From assembly GCA_050950785.1 (NCBI GenBank), contig JBMNIG010000023.1, forward strand, positions 1-64,000: a stretch of DNA of 64,000 nucleotides, given 5' to 3'. The DNA comes from JAAYOS01 sp050950785 (GTDB taxonomy: Bacteria > Bacillota > Clostridia > Oscillospirales > JAAYOS01). Both the position numbers and the translations under genes were made by a program. Shown piece after piece: positions 26,314 through 35,148 of this stretch. The notes below the pieces were generated by a model that was not told the DNA's origin, made no database searches, and worked only from the letters and a program-made list of their open reading frames with translations. The stretch's first letter is position 1. Every line of letters starts with the position of its first letter.

Positions 26314-27168
26314 ATGCAACTTTCAAAAGCTCATGAGATAACAGAGTTCAGTCCCGGTGTCTGGATAATCAACGAGTTCGGTTTGGACGCTGTCTTTTTG
26401 ATTGAGGGGACAGAAAAAGCACTATTGATCGATACAGGCACTGGTGTTGGAGACCTCAAAGCGGTCGTTGAAGGACTCACCCAAAAGCCAATAACTGTTG
26501 CACTTACACATGGTCATGTGGATCATGCGGGAGGGATACGTCAATTTGATGAGGTTTATGTACATCCTGCCGATTTTGAGATGACTAGAAACCTCTCGAT
26601 CGAAAGAAGAAAAGAATATGCCTTTCGCTTTCCTGCTATTACTGGTACTAGGCCATATAGAGAAGAAGATATCGGAAATTATGGACGAGAGCTGCCAAAA
26701 TTGTTGCCGCTTGAAGATAACTTTATTTTTTATCTGGGCGGGCGCAAAGTGTCGGTAGTGCATACTCCTGGTCACACCTATGGTTCTTGCGTTTTCATTG
26801 ATGACAAGAGCCGTGTCCTGTTTTCAGGTGATGCGGCAAATGGCAATTTGCTGCTTGGTCTTGGAAAAATGGAGGATGTCGACTATACTTCTGCCCCCGT
26901 AGAAACAGCTTGGAAAGGGCTGATACGCCTAAAGGCACGTCAACCGGAATTCGATTACAATTTCAACGGACATGTAGGACCAAAACCGGCAAAACCACAA
27001 CCCTCCCGTACCCTTGATGATTGCATCGCCTGTATGGAAGGCATCATGAAGGGCACACTGAAAAAGGAAAAGCGGCCAAGTCCTTATGCACCAGTTGAAA
27101 GAGAAGGTGCTTTCTACGGCGTAGTAATGATTTCATTTGATGAAAATAACATATTTGAAACAAAATAA
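26314..27168 (+). CDS. MBL-fold metallo-hydrolase
   Basis: A metallo-beta-lactamase-fold hydrolase of 284 residues. The metal motif LTHGHVDHAGG (about 71-81) gives HxHxDH; later ligands are in VVHTPGHTYGSC and FSGDAA, and a last histidine is in NFNGHVGP. The ATG at 26314 is preferred to 26299 because GGGGGA lies 7 bases upstream. The substrate is not predictable; this fold covers thiolesters, lactones, phosphodiesters and others. It is divergent from the AraC-type regulator and shares an operator-like word with the solute-binding gene, so the three may form one regulon. A terminator follows at 27232-27277. Confidence 0.85.
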   Translation: MQLSKAHEITEFSPGVWIINEFGLDAVFLIEGTEKALLIDTGTGVGDLKAVVEGLTQKPITVALTHGHVDHAGGIRQFDEVYVHPADFEMTRNLSIERRKEYAFRFPAITGTRPYREEDIGNYGRELPKLLPLEDNFIFYLGGRKVSVVHTPGHTYGSCVFIDDKSRVLFSGDAANGNLLLGLGKMEDVDYTSAPVETAWKGLIRLKARQPEFDYNFNGHVGPKPAKPQPSRTLDDCIACMEGIMKGTLKKEKRPSPYAPVEREGAFYGVVMISFDENNIFETK

Positions 27169-27231
27169 TCAAACTAGTACATTAAACTATATTTATTGAA
27201 CCCCCACAGAACGATCTCTACGATAAATTGA

Positions 27232-27277
27232 GTCTGAGGCTACTCAACTAATGGTGGCCTCAGACCTTGTTTTTTAT
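27232..27277 (+). terminator. terminator after the MBL hydrolase
   Basis: GTCTGAGGC and GCCTCAGAC pair around a 16-base loop and are followed by CTTGTTTTTT. It stands 64 bp past the stop codon. Confidence 0.85.
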
Positions 27278-27353
27278 ATTCGAAATAGTGAAACTGCCTC
27301 ACTTTGAACAATAAGTATGTAGCAAGGCAGTCACCACCTACATAAATTTTATG

Positions 27354-29000
27354 TTATTTCGTGCGTTCAAAATACCGTGTAACTGCTGCCTGGCGCAGTT
27401 CAATGCAGCGTTCGATCCCCATGTCTTTAATTTCCTCTACAATTTTATCATATTCGCTTAACTGGAGACTTCCTACAATTATCTTTATTGTATTCTCCGT
27501 CACATATGTGTTGATATCGCTAAAGAGTGTGGCAAATTCAGTAGCTTCTTCCGCTGTCGGCGAAATGTTGGCAGGAATCATCCAGTCTTGCTTGTCTTTG
27601 CCCCATGTTTCGTAGCTCTGATAGAAGTATTCAGACATTGGAACAGACGCCTTCTTTACAGGTGTGGTTCTGTACATACGTCTCAAATATGGTGCTTCAA
27701 CTGGCCCTGTAGCCTGACGGCATGTTGCAAAAGGCATATTGAAAACTTTCTCCATTCCCTCTGCATCCATGGTTGGTTCGCCATTTTCATCAAAGAAGAA
27801 TGTTACATTCTCTGTCCCGAAATTAAGATAAATCGACCCTTCTTCACTGTAACAATAATCCAGCCACCTGGCAACGATCTCCACATTATCGCAGTCCGTG
27901 CTTATACAGGAACCGAGACCCACATCAGAACTCATAACTTTAAAGTGAGATGTGTCACCTTTATTCAATACTGGATTTTGCACAGCTAGACCAATAAAGT
28001 TTACATCCTCTGTTTTACCGGCCAGATACTCGTAATCTCCGCTAGCAAAACCATACCACGCTCCTGCTTGTCCGCTATATGCCTTTGTATTGTCAAAAGG
28101 ATCTTGCTGGGTCGTGAAGTCGCGGTCAATAAGGCCTTCCGCATACCACTTAGAAAATGTCTCAAGGTAGGTTTTATACTCAGGAAGAAGTGGCCCATAA
28201 TATACTGTGCCGTTTTTCTGAAGAAAACCGTTGATCGTACCGAATCCTCCTACCCAATTGTTCCCAATTATGGAGTCGCCGTTGCTATTTAAAAGCATGG
28301 GCGATGTCGCTCCTTTTTTATCTCTAAATTCAGTTAGTACTTCATACCACTCGTTATATGTACGAGGAATCTCAAGACCCAGATCGTCAAGCCAATCTTT
28401 TCGAATCGAGATTCCCGCCCAGGGGTTTTGTGGTTCATCATAGATGCAGTATAGCGCACCGATGTTCCCGTTGTCGGTAACTGTCTTCAATGCGCGCTCC
28501 GGATCTGAAATGAGCGCTTTGTAATTTGGCATATACATATCAACTATATCATTTAATCGAATGATTATTTCCTGTTCTATTGCATCATCAATTCCTCTGG
28601 TATAATAGCTTGTAAAGAACTCAATAATATCAGGAAACTCCTCTGAAACCATCAGTAAGTTAAAGTTTTCCGCTTCATTTCCGACGGCGGGAATCAAAAA
28701 CTCAACATGGATATTTGTGCGTTTCTCAAGCTCTTGATAACCTGTACAGTCGTTCCAGTCTGTAAAGACTGCGGAAAGAGTTTGAATGGTTTTCCAATCG
28801 GTGATCGTTGTCTTTTCATCGGTAATTGGGAGACGTACTCCCGAGGGCTCTTCAGGCTGGTCTGATATGTCTGCAGAAGGGGATGGCGTTACCTCATCTT
28901 TGTCCGGTTGTTCGGATAGCTGCGGTGTTGAATCACTGCATCCCGAAAACAAAGTAACGGTTAGCAAAGCAATAATTAACAGAGCTAAAATTCTTTTCAT
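27354..29000 (-). CDS. extracellular solute-binding lipoprotein (LplA-like)
   Basis: A 548-residue binding lipoprotein: signal sequence with lipobox FSGC (Cys at about residue 21), a Pro/Ser/Glu linker, then a long two-lobe domain. The words VEFLIPAVGNEAENFNLL-like, ISIRKDWLDDLGLEIPRTYNEW and YCYSEEGSIYLNFGTENVTF match the family 1 binding proteins that, in Paenibacillus-type operons (LplA with LplB and YtcP), carry oligosaccharides. No permease gene lies next to it, so the transporter partner must be elsewhere or absent. It lies close to an AraC-type sensor of the kind that often regulates such proteins. The start ATG follows TGGAGGAT. Confidence 0.85.
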   Translation of the reverse strand: MKRILALLIIALLTVTLFSGCSDSTPQLSEQPDKDEVTPSPSADISDQPEEPSGVRLPITDEKTTITDWKTIQTLSAVFTDWNDCTGYQELEKRTNIHVEFLIPAVGNEAENFNLLMVSEEFPDIIEFFTSYYTRGIDDAIEQEIIIRLNDIVDMYMPNYKALISDPERALKTVTDNGNIGALYCIYDEPQNPWAGISIRKDWLDDLGLEIPRTYNEWYEVLTEFRDKKGATSPMLLNSNGDSIIGNNWVGGFGTINGFLQKNGTVYYGPLLPEYKTYLETFSKWYAEGLIDRDFTTQQDPFDNTKAYSGQAGAWYGFASGDYEYLAGKTEDVNFIGLAVQNPVLNKGDTSHFKVMSSDVGLGSCISTDCDNVEIVARWLDYCYSEEGSIYLNFGTENVTFFFDENGEPTMDAEGMEKVFNMPFATCRQATGPVEAPYLRRMYRTTPVKKASVPMSEYFYQSYETWGKDKQDWMIPANISPTAEEATEFATLFSDINTYVTENTIKIIVGSLQLSEYDKIVEEIKDMGIERCIELRQAAVTRYFERTK

Positions 29001-29058
29001 TATTATCCTCCATTTAATGTTATAGAAATTTATACCTTACGTCCCTAAAGGTAAATGC

Positions 29059-29100
29059 ATTATATTAACTAGAAATTAGAGCGTCAATTGTCCGTTTGTT
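29059..29100 (-). promoter_or_regulatory. promoter of the solute-binding gene with overlapping candidate operator
   Basis: The minus strand reads TTGACG (29082-29087), 17 bp and TATAAT (29059-29064). The operator-like word AACAAACGGACAATTGAC (29083-29100) overlaps the -35, placed exactly as in the MBL hydrolase promoter. Confidence 0.6.
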
Positions 29101-29260
29101 ATCTGTTGGTCTTTTGTTATTTTGAAAAATTGCTTAACATCAATCTCTTTGAGATCCCTCTTTTTTTCTTATATGGATAGCTTATTAAATAGTGATAATA
29201 AAGCTAACCATATAATCAAAAGACAAATTTAACGAAACTGAAGGCTAATTCCAAGTTTGA

Positions 29261-29291
29261 TGTATACAATTTGGCATTTTGGTGATATAAT
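29261..29291 (+). promoter_or_regulatory. promoter-like site with operator-like word upstream of RNase J
   Basis: TATACA (29263-29268), 17 bp, TATAAT (29286-29291). The word TGTATACAATTTGGCA (29261-29276), shared with the AraC-gene promoter, covers the -35. Downstream at 29322-29337 is a small hairpin CACGGC/GCCGTG. The leader to rnj would be about 220 bases. No gene is seen in the 29001-29516 gap. Confidence 0.4.
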
Positions 29292-29516
29292 AAACAAACG
29301 ACTTTTATTTTTGTAATTAAACACGGCTACGGCCGTGGATTTATATATAACAATCTATAATTATAAAAAGTTCTCGGATTGTCCATAATAACCGGCAGAG
29401 GAACAAGTTATCCCTGACTGCCATTGTCCTTTTGCGTTTCAAAATCGGGCAAAAGTTATACATACGGACATCCGTTAAAACATGATCTTATTTTCATTAA
29501 GGAGAATCATATATAT

Positions 29517-31172
29517 ATGGCTGAAAAACTTAAAATCATCCCTCTGGGAGGCCTGCACGAAATAGGCAAGAATCTCTATGTCTACGAATTCGGAGGTGAA
29601 ATACTTGTTGTTGACTGCGGCATGGCTTTCCCCGACGGAGATATGCTGGGAATCGACCTCGTCCTTCCTGACATAACTTATTTAAAAAAGCATAAAAACC
29701 GCATAAAGGGTATTATCATCACCCATGGTCATGAAGATCATATCGGCGCATTGCCATATGTCTTAAAGGAGTTAGATGCACCCGTATTTGCCACACCGTT
29801 GGCACTTGGGCTAATCCAAGGTAAACTGGAAGAGGCCGGAATCCTAAAAAAAGCAAAACTCAACACCATTCATGCAGGAAGCGTCTTGAATATAGGTCCG
29901 TTTAAGGTAGAGGCTATAAACGTAAACCACTCGACTCCCGATGCTTGTGCTTTCGCAATCACTACACCCGTTGGTGCAATTATCCATACAGGTGATTTCA
30001 AGATCGACTCCACCCCTGTACAGGGCGATATGATAGATCTTTCAAAGTTTGGTGAGTATGGAAAAAAAGGAGTGCTTGCCCTTCTTTCCGATTCAACTAA
30101 TGCTGAGCGTCCCGGCTATACAATGTCTGAGCGCACAGTCGGAGAGACCTTTGACTACCTCTTCAAGGAGTCCAAAAAGCGCCTTATCGTTACCACCTTT
30201 GCATCTAATGTACACCGCATACAGCAAATTATCGAGTCTGCTGTCAAATACGGCAGAAAGGTTGCAATATCGGGCCGCTCAATGGAAAACATCCTAAATC
30301 TAGCAGTCCGACTAGGCTATGTAAGCATCCCTGATGGAACTCTTATTGATATAACTCGCATAAACAGCGTCTCTAAAAACAAGCTGGTAATAATTACAAC
30401 AGGCAGCCAGGGAGAGACCCTTTCTGCGCTGTACCGCATGGCTTTCGGGACACACCGTCAGGTGGAAATCGGGACAGGGGATAAGATAATTATTTCCGCC
30501 TCTCCCATACCGGGAAATGAAAAGCTGATATCAAAAGTCATAAACGAGCTTTTACACAAGGGTGCCGACGTTGTCTATGAGCGCCTGCATGCTCTGCATG
30601 TCTCGGGTCATGCCTGTCAGGAAGAGCTGAAGATCATGATCGGTCTTACAAAGCCGAAGTATTTCGTACCCATTCATGGCGAAATAAGGCACATGCGTGC
30701 ACACGGCAAGCTTGCAATGAGCATGGGAATACCGCCCAAGAATATTATCATGGGGGAAAACGGCAGAACCATCGAATTTACTAAAAACACTGCCAAATTC
30801 GGATCACGTGTTACCTCCGGACATATTTTAATGGACGGAAATCTCGGTAGTGACGTAGGAGCTGTGGTATTGCGCGACAGACGCCTGCTCGCTGAAGACG
30901 GGATCGTACTAGCCGTTATGACACTAAGCACCGATACCGGTCAAATCGTCTCCGGTCCTAACATCATCACACGTGGATTCGTCTATTCACGTGAGCAGGA
31001 CGAAATCATTTCTGAGCTCACCGCCCATGTTACGGACGCCTTTGAGTCTGTAGCCTCGAAAAACATTGACATCAACGCGATCAAGACTGCTGTAAAAAAC
31101 AGGCTTGGCGATGTTATATACAAAAGGTCGAGGCGTAAGCCCATGATCCTTCCTGTTGTTATGGAGGTGTAA
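29517..31172 (+). CDS. rnj: ribonuclease J
   Basis: A 551-residue RNase of the beta-CASP metallo-beta-lactamase group, with endonuclease and 5'-3' exonuclease activity, central to mRNA turnover in Firmicutes. The N-terminus is KLKIIPLGGLHEIGKNLYVYE, metal site ITHGHEDHIGALPY (about 68-81), VNHSTPDACAFAI, HTGDFKID and the beta-CASP words TTGSQGET and HVSGHA (NxHxSGH type). The ATG at 29517 follows AAGGAG by 12 bases and matches homologue starts; an upstream in-frame codon at 29424 is not supported. Two other RNase J features, the C-terminal domain and length, are normal. Confidence 0.95.
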   Translation: MAEKLKIIPLGGLHEIGKNLYVYEFGGEILVVDCGMAFPDGDMLGIDLVLPDITYLKKHKNRIKGIIITHGHEDHIGALPYVLKELDAPVFATPLALGLIQGKLEEAGILKKAKLNTIHAGSVLNIGPFKVEAINVNHSTPDACAFAITTPVGAIIHTGDFKIDSTPVQGDMIDLSKFGEYGKKGVLALLSDSTNAERPGYTMSERTVGETFDYLFKESKKRLIVTTFASNVHRIQQIIESAVKYGRKVAISGRSMENILNLAVRLGYVSIPDGTLIDITRINSVSKNKLVIITTGSQGETLSALYRMAFGTHRQVEIGTGDKIIISASPIPGNEKLISKVINELLHKGADVVYERLHALHVSGHACQEELKIMIGLTKPKYFVPIHGEIRHMRAHGKLAMSMGIPPKNIIMGENGRTIEFTKNTAKFGSRVTSGHILMDGNLGSDVGAVVLRDRRLLAEDGIVLAVMTLSTDTGQIVSGPNIITRGFVYSREQDEIISELTAHVTDAFESVASKNIDINAIKTAVKNRLGDVIYKRSRRKPMILPVVMEV

Positions 31173-31273
31173 GCGCAAAGTTTCGATTTTTTGCTTGCTT
31201 TCTTTCTTGATTTCTATATAATTTCCTTGGGTTATAATTGAATTTGACCCCTCAAATTGGAGGACAGATATAA

Positions 31274-32368
31274 ATGAAAATGGGCATTGTGGGACTTCCA
31301 AACGTGGGAAAGTCTACTCTATTCAACGCGCTTACAAACGCAGGCGCAGAATCGGCTAATTATCCATTCTGCACGATCGATCCAAACGTCGGTGTTGTTG
31401 CAGTCCCTGACCAAAGACTTGACTTTTTGGCAAAGCTCTACGATCCAAAGAAAACAACACCCGCTATCGTAGAATTTGTTGACATTGCAGGTCTTGTCAG
31501 AGGGGCATCCCGCGGCGAAGGCCTTGGCAATAAATTTCTTAGTCACATTCGCTCAGTCGATGCGATAGTCCATGTCGTCAGATGCTTTGAAAACGGCAAC
31601 ATTACACATGTAGAGGGTCGGACAGACCCCTTGCGCGATATTGAAATAATCGACACTGAACTGATTTTGTCGGACATCGAGCACCTTAACCGTCAAGCAG
31701 ATAAGCTGAAAAAAGCATTAAAGGGCGACAAGTCTTTACAGTACCAGGTAGATATGCTGGAAAGGCTTCAAGCCCATCTTGACGAAGGTAAGAACGCCAG
31801 GACATTCGATCCCGCCGACAGCCGTGAAGAAGAGTTCTTCTCCACCCTTGAGCTGTTGTCCGCAAAGCCGGTGCTTTATGCCGCCAACATGGACGAGGAT
31901 GGCTTTCAAGACTTTGCTGAAAACATCCACTACCAGTCTGTACTTAAGCATGCCGAAGGTGAGGGGGCAGAGGCGCTACCTGTCTGTGCAAAACTTGAGG
32001 AGGAAATCATGTCTCTCGAAAGTGAGGATAGGGAGATGTTTCTACAAGACCTCGGAATGACGGAACCCGGTCTAAACCGTTTGATAAGAAAGAGCTATGA
32101 CCTGCTTGGACTTATATCATTCCTTACGGCAGGGGAGCAGGAAGTCCGTGCATGGACGATCCAAAAGGGAACCCGGGCTCCTCAGGCCGCCGGAAAGATA
32201 CATTCCGACTTCGAACGGGGATTTATTCGTGCCGAAGTCGTTGCATTCGATGACTTGTCCGCTGCAGGTTCAGTAGCCCATGCAAGAGAAAAAGGTCTCT
32301 ATCGGCTGGAGGGGAAGGACTACGTCATGCACGACGGTGACGTGGTTTTGTTCCGATTCAACGTATGA
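31274..32368 (+). CDS. ychF: ribosome-associated P-loop NTPase YchF
   Basis: A 364-residue Obg-family protein that prefers ATP over GTP. G1 is GLPNVGKST (7-15), G3 is DIAGLVRGASRGEGLGN, and the altered G4 is AANMDED (in place of NKxD), which explains ATP use in this family. The TGS domain at the end includes IRAEVVAFDDL and HDGDVVLFRFNV. GGAGGA lies 11 bases before the ATG. The stop overlaps the start of the next gene by four bases (ATGA), so the two are translationally coupled. Confidence 0.96.
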   Translation: MKMGIVGLPNVGKSTLFNALTNAGAESANYPFCTIDPNVGVVAVPDQRLDFLAKLYDPKKTTPAIVEFVDIAGLVRGASRGEGLGNKFLSHIRSVDAIVHVVRCFENGNITHVEGRTDPLRDIEIIDTELILSDIEHLNRQADKLKKALKGDKSLQYQVDMLERLQAHLDEGKNARTFDPADSREEEFFSTLELLSAKPVLYAANMDEDGFQDFAENIHYQSVLKHAEGEGAEALPVCAKLEEEIMSLESEDREMFLQDLGMTEPGLNRLIRKSYDLLGLISFLTAGEQEVRAWTIQKGTRAPQAAGKIHSDFERGFIRAEVVAFDDLSAAGSVAHAREKGLYRLEGKDYVMHDGDVVLFRFNV

Positions 32369-33090
32369 AAAGCCTATTTGTTAAGGATACGCCCGGCAGG
32401 ATCCAGATCATTGACGGTCTGCGCGGACTTTCCATCCTGCTGATGGTTGCATATCACTTTGGATATGATTTGATTATTTTTGCAGGAGCACCTCCACAAC
32501 TTATCGACAACCCTGTTCTTGACGTCCTACAGCAGTTTTTTGCTGGCGTCTTTATATTCCTTTCCGGCATAAGCTGTCGCTTCTCAAAAAGCAATTCAAG
32601 ACGTGGATTTCAAATGCTGGGTGTCGCTATTGTAATTACAGCTGTCACTTGGGCTATAAAGTTGCCTGTTTGGTTTGGAATCATCCACTTCCTTGGAACG
32701 GCCGCGATACTATTTAGTCTATTACGCCCGGCAATCGACAGAATACCCAGACCGCTTCAGCTTATAATCTACATAACTTTGCATCTATGCTCACTGCCCT
32801 TTATTGGCAGGAGATATGACATCTCCTGGCTTTGGTGGTTGGGCTTGAGGCCGGTGGGCTGGGCTTCAGCGGACTATTTCCCGCTGCTGCCCTGGTTTTT
32901 CATATACCTGATAGGCACTCTGGCAGGTACCTATATCGTTGAAAAGCGGCTGCCTGAGAGGTTCTATACACAGAAAGTTCCTTTTTTCGCTGCAGTTGGC
33001 AGAAACACTATGTTTGTATACATCATTCATCAACCTGTACTTTATGTTCTCACGCTGATCGTCAAGGGTATTATCAACGCTGTTTCTTAG
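32365..33090 (+). CDS. DUF1624 (heparan-alpha-glucosaminide N-acetyltransferase-like) membrane protein
   Basis: A 241-residue integral membrane protein with about six to seven hydrophobic segments. The N-terminal motif RIQIIDGLRGLSILLMVAYH is characteristic of DUF1624 proteins, which belong to the transmembrane acyltransferase group. The segments SGISCRFSKSN and GRNTMFVYIIHQPVLY also match. The family is thought to transfer acyl groups to a sugar or envelope component; the substrate here is not known. It overlaps ychF by four bases. A strong terminator lies 243 bp downstream, and the intervening 33091-33330 stretch shows no gene. Confidence 0.82.
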   Translation: MKSLFVKDTPGRIQIIDGLRGLSILLMVAYHFGYDLIIFAGAPPQLIDNPVLDVLQQFFAGVFIFLSGISCRFSKSNSRRGFQMLGVAIVITAVTWAIKLPVWFGIIHFLGTAAILFSLLRPAIDRIPRPLQLIIYITLHLCSLPFIGRRYDISWLWWLGLRPVGWASADYFPLLPWFFIYLIGTLAGTYIVEKRLPERFYTQKVPFFAAVGRNTMFVYIIHQPVLYVLTLIVKGIINAVS

Positions 33091-33332
33091 ATATATCTTC
33101 AATCGTGCGATTGAACTATACACAGATATCAACTGTGGTTATAGATGCATGCTTTGGTTACCCGGCAGGCGAGTGATCAGACCCCCAGAGAAAAGCGAAC
33201 TGACAACGTCAATTATGTTCTCTAAATCAACCACTTGTAAGTCGTACACTTAATTGTACACTTAGAGAAATCGCTATACAATTTGTAATATTTTGCTTTG
33301 TTTATACTGTCAGAATATAATCAAACACTAAT

Positions 33333-33370
33333 AACCCCTCCTGTTTCATATTGTATTACAGGAGGGGTTT
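33333..33370 (+). terminator. terminator after the ychF-DUF1624 unit
   Basis: AACCCCTCCTGT and ACAGGAGGGGTT form a 12-bp stem with a 13-base loop, followed by T-rich sequence. It is strong and nearly symmetric. Confidence 0.85.
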
Positions 33371-33477
33371 ACTGTTTTCAAATTTTGTATATATTGCTCT
33401 GTACGAATTATGTTAACAATGATATACTCTTAATTGGAATAATATTTCTCTATTGAGAGCAATAGGGGGTATTCGGG

Positions 33478-34518
33478 TTGAAACGGCGGTCTGTCCTAGC
33501 GGTTGTATTTACTTTTATACTCTTAGCTACCTTGATGTTAGCCGGATGTGAAACTAGCGCTGATGATGAAAGCGTCCTCATTGTTGAAGATGAAGCGGTA
33601 AGCAAAAAGGAATATGAATATCAGCTTGTCTCTTTGATGAGGGCATATGAATACTATAGCGGAGAGCCCATTGACTGGAATAAGTCAATAGAGGGTATGC
33701 CCGCCGATGAATTTTTCCGCGAACAGGCTGCAAACAGCGTAATTTTGTACCGTGCCGTCAAACTCAACGGGAACAGACTTGGCCTTTCTTTGACTCCTGA
33801 TGAGATAGCGCAGATAGAGAGGATAGTCGACGAACAGATCGAGCTAGCAGGCGGCAGGAGGGAATTTGAAAAGCAACTGAAAGCAAGCGGTATTGACCGG
33901 GAGCTTTATACATACATACTTAGGGGTCCTGAGCTATACTATAAAATTTACCAGCACCTTTACGGAGAAAACGGCCCAATGTGTCCCAATGAAAGTGATG
34001 TCCTCAATTACTACCAGCAGTCATACCTAAATACACGCCATATACTTTTATTTATGATCGACGAAGAGGGCAACCCCCTAAGTACCACCGAAAAGGATGA
34101 TCGTCGAGACCTTATGGATGATATATACCAGCTCCTCAAAGACGGGGAGGACTTTGGTGTACTTATGGAACGATATAATGAGGACACAGCCATAAATGGT
34201 ACTTCCGTCAGCTTTTCGCGCGGCGTCATGCCTGAAGACTACTATCAGGCTGCGGTATCGATATCACCCGGAGAGTTTAGCGAAGTCCTCATTGTAAGTG
34301 ATTCCCTGTGTATTATAAATCGATTGCCCCTGGACGAAAACTTCCTTGAAGAAAACTTTGAATCTATCAGAGAAGAGTGTGCCACAGATGCATTCAACAA
34401 GCTGCTAGAGGACTGGAAATCAGAACTGACCGTCAAGCGCACTGCACTGTACTCCAAAATAGATGTGCAAACTCTTTATGCCGAGAGGGTTGCACAACAG
34501 AGAATCTCCGATTATTAG
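33478..34518 (+). CDS. parvulin/SurA-like foldase lipoprotein
   Basis: A 346-residue lipoprotein (lipobox LAGC, Cys at about residue 24). After a short linker comes a SurA-N-like helical region (about 40-165), then RHILLFMIDEEGNPL, which is the start of a PpiC-type parvulin domain (about 190-290, with EDFGVLMERYNED and a SPGEFSEVLIVSDSLCIINRL end). The family helps secreted proteins fold at the outer face of the membrane, as PrsA does in Bacillus. The start is TTG (33478-33480) behind AGGGGG. The domain is shortened compared with PrsA, so isomerase activity is uncertain. Confidence 0.82.
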   Translation: MKRRSVLAVVFTFILLATLMLAGCETSADDESVLIVEDEAVSKKEYEYQLVSLMRAYEYYSGEPIDWNKSIEGMPADEFFREQAANSVILYRAVKLNGNRLGLSLTPDEIAQIERIVDEQIELAGGRREFEKQLKASGIDRELYTYILRGPELYYKIYQHLYGENGPMCPNESDVLNYYQQSYLNTRHILLFMIDEEGNPLSTTEKDDRRDLMDDIYQLLKDGEDFGVLMERYNEDTAINGTSVSFSRGVMPEDYYQAAVSISPGEFSEVLIVSDSLCIINRLPLDENFLEENFESIREECATDAFNKLLEDWKSELTVKRTALYSKIDVQTLYAERVAQQRISDY

Positions 34519-34520
34519 GA

Positions 34521-34575
34521 GTAGACAGACAAGGACAGACAAAGGACGGTTCTGTTGTCTTGTTTCCCAACTCCC
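34521..34575 (+). repeat. dispersed repeat, GGACGGTTCTGTTGTCTTG family (copy 1)
   Basis: The core GGACGGTTCTGTTGTCTTG lies at 34544-34562, flanked by GACAGACAAGGACAGACAAA and CTCCCTTGTCTTG. The same core recurs on the minus strand at 54297-54315 and, altered, at 50023-50042. It starts just after the stop of the parvulin-like gene. Confidence 0.6.
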
Positions 34576-34667
34576 TTGTCTTGACCTTATGTCCGGTATC
34601 ATACAATATGCGAGTTCGCCGTTCATTCAACAATAAGACGCTCCGCTGAAACGGCTGATGACAAGCA

Positions 34668-34793
34668 AGCGGACGGTTCTAATGGCAAATGGGACGGTTC
34701 TTCTAATCGCAATAAAAACGCTCTGCCAAAATAAAGGGCAAAGCGTTTTTTGATCTGCACAGTTAGACAGAAGGACCGTCCACTTGTCTTGTT
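34668..34793 (+). repeat. dispersed repeat cluster with terminator-like hairpin (copy 2)
   Basis: It contains GGACGGTTCT twice (34672-34681 and 34692-34701) and, inverted, AGGACCGTCCACTTGTCTTG (34772-34791). Between them AAAACGCT and AGCGTTTTTT (34714-34751) make a hairpin with a T run that could end the plus-strand transcript. Confidence 0.55.
34714..34751 (+). terminator. terminator inside the repeat cluster after the parvulin-like gene
   Basis: AAAACGCTCTGCC pairs with GGGCAAAGCGTTTT, leaving a small internal bulge, followed by T residues. It lies between repeat words and ahead of the convergent tRNA-Leu. Confidence 0.65.
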
Positions 34794-34881
34794 TGGTGCC
34801 GGAGACCGGAGTCGAACCGGCACGGGATTGGCTCCCACGGGATTTTAAGTCCCGGGCGTCTACCTATTCCGCCACTCCGGC
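34794..34881 (-). tRNA. tRNA-Leu (anticodon TAA)
   Basis: The minus strand starts GCCGGAGTGGCGGAA and ends CTCCGGC, discriminator A and encoded CCA (34794-34796). A long variable arm (GTGGGAGCCAATCCCGT region) marks a class II tRNA. Anticodon loop CTTAAAA gives TAA for Leu. The 267-bp gap upstream to mfd's stop (34882-35148) is AT-rich with no gene. Confidence 0.95.
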
Positions 34882-35148
34882 GTTAAATTCACAACAACAA
34901 GGATACCACATTATATCGATCGTTGTCAATGAAAAAAGTTGACTTTGAGGCAAGTCTACTTTCCTCAACTTATATTGTTGCCAAAATATTTTAGAGCTAC
35001 AAATTGCTTTATACCGAACTTTATTATTTCTGTTGATTATACATAACGTAAATATGTTTTAGCCAAATCATCTTTGCATATCACGGTATTTTATCTTCCC
35101 ACAGTTAGAAATTATTGAATGAAAATCAAATTTCTACGGCATTTAGGG

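Noticed and set aside
29313..29345. The CACGGC/GCCGTG hairpin as the rnj terminator or a riboswitch
   Set aside because: The stem is only 6 bp, without a T run or conserved aptamer parts; it may be a minor leader structure.
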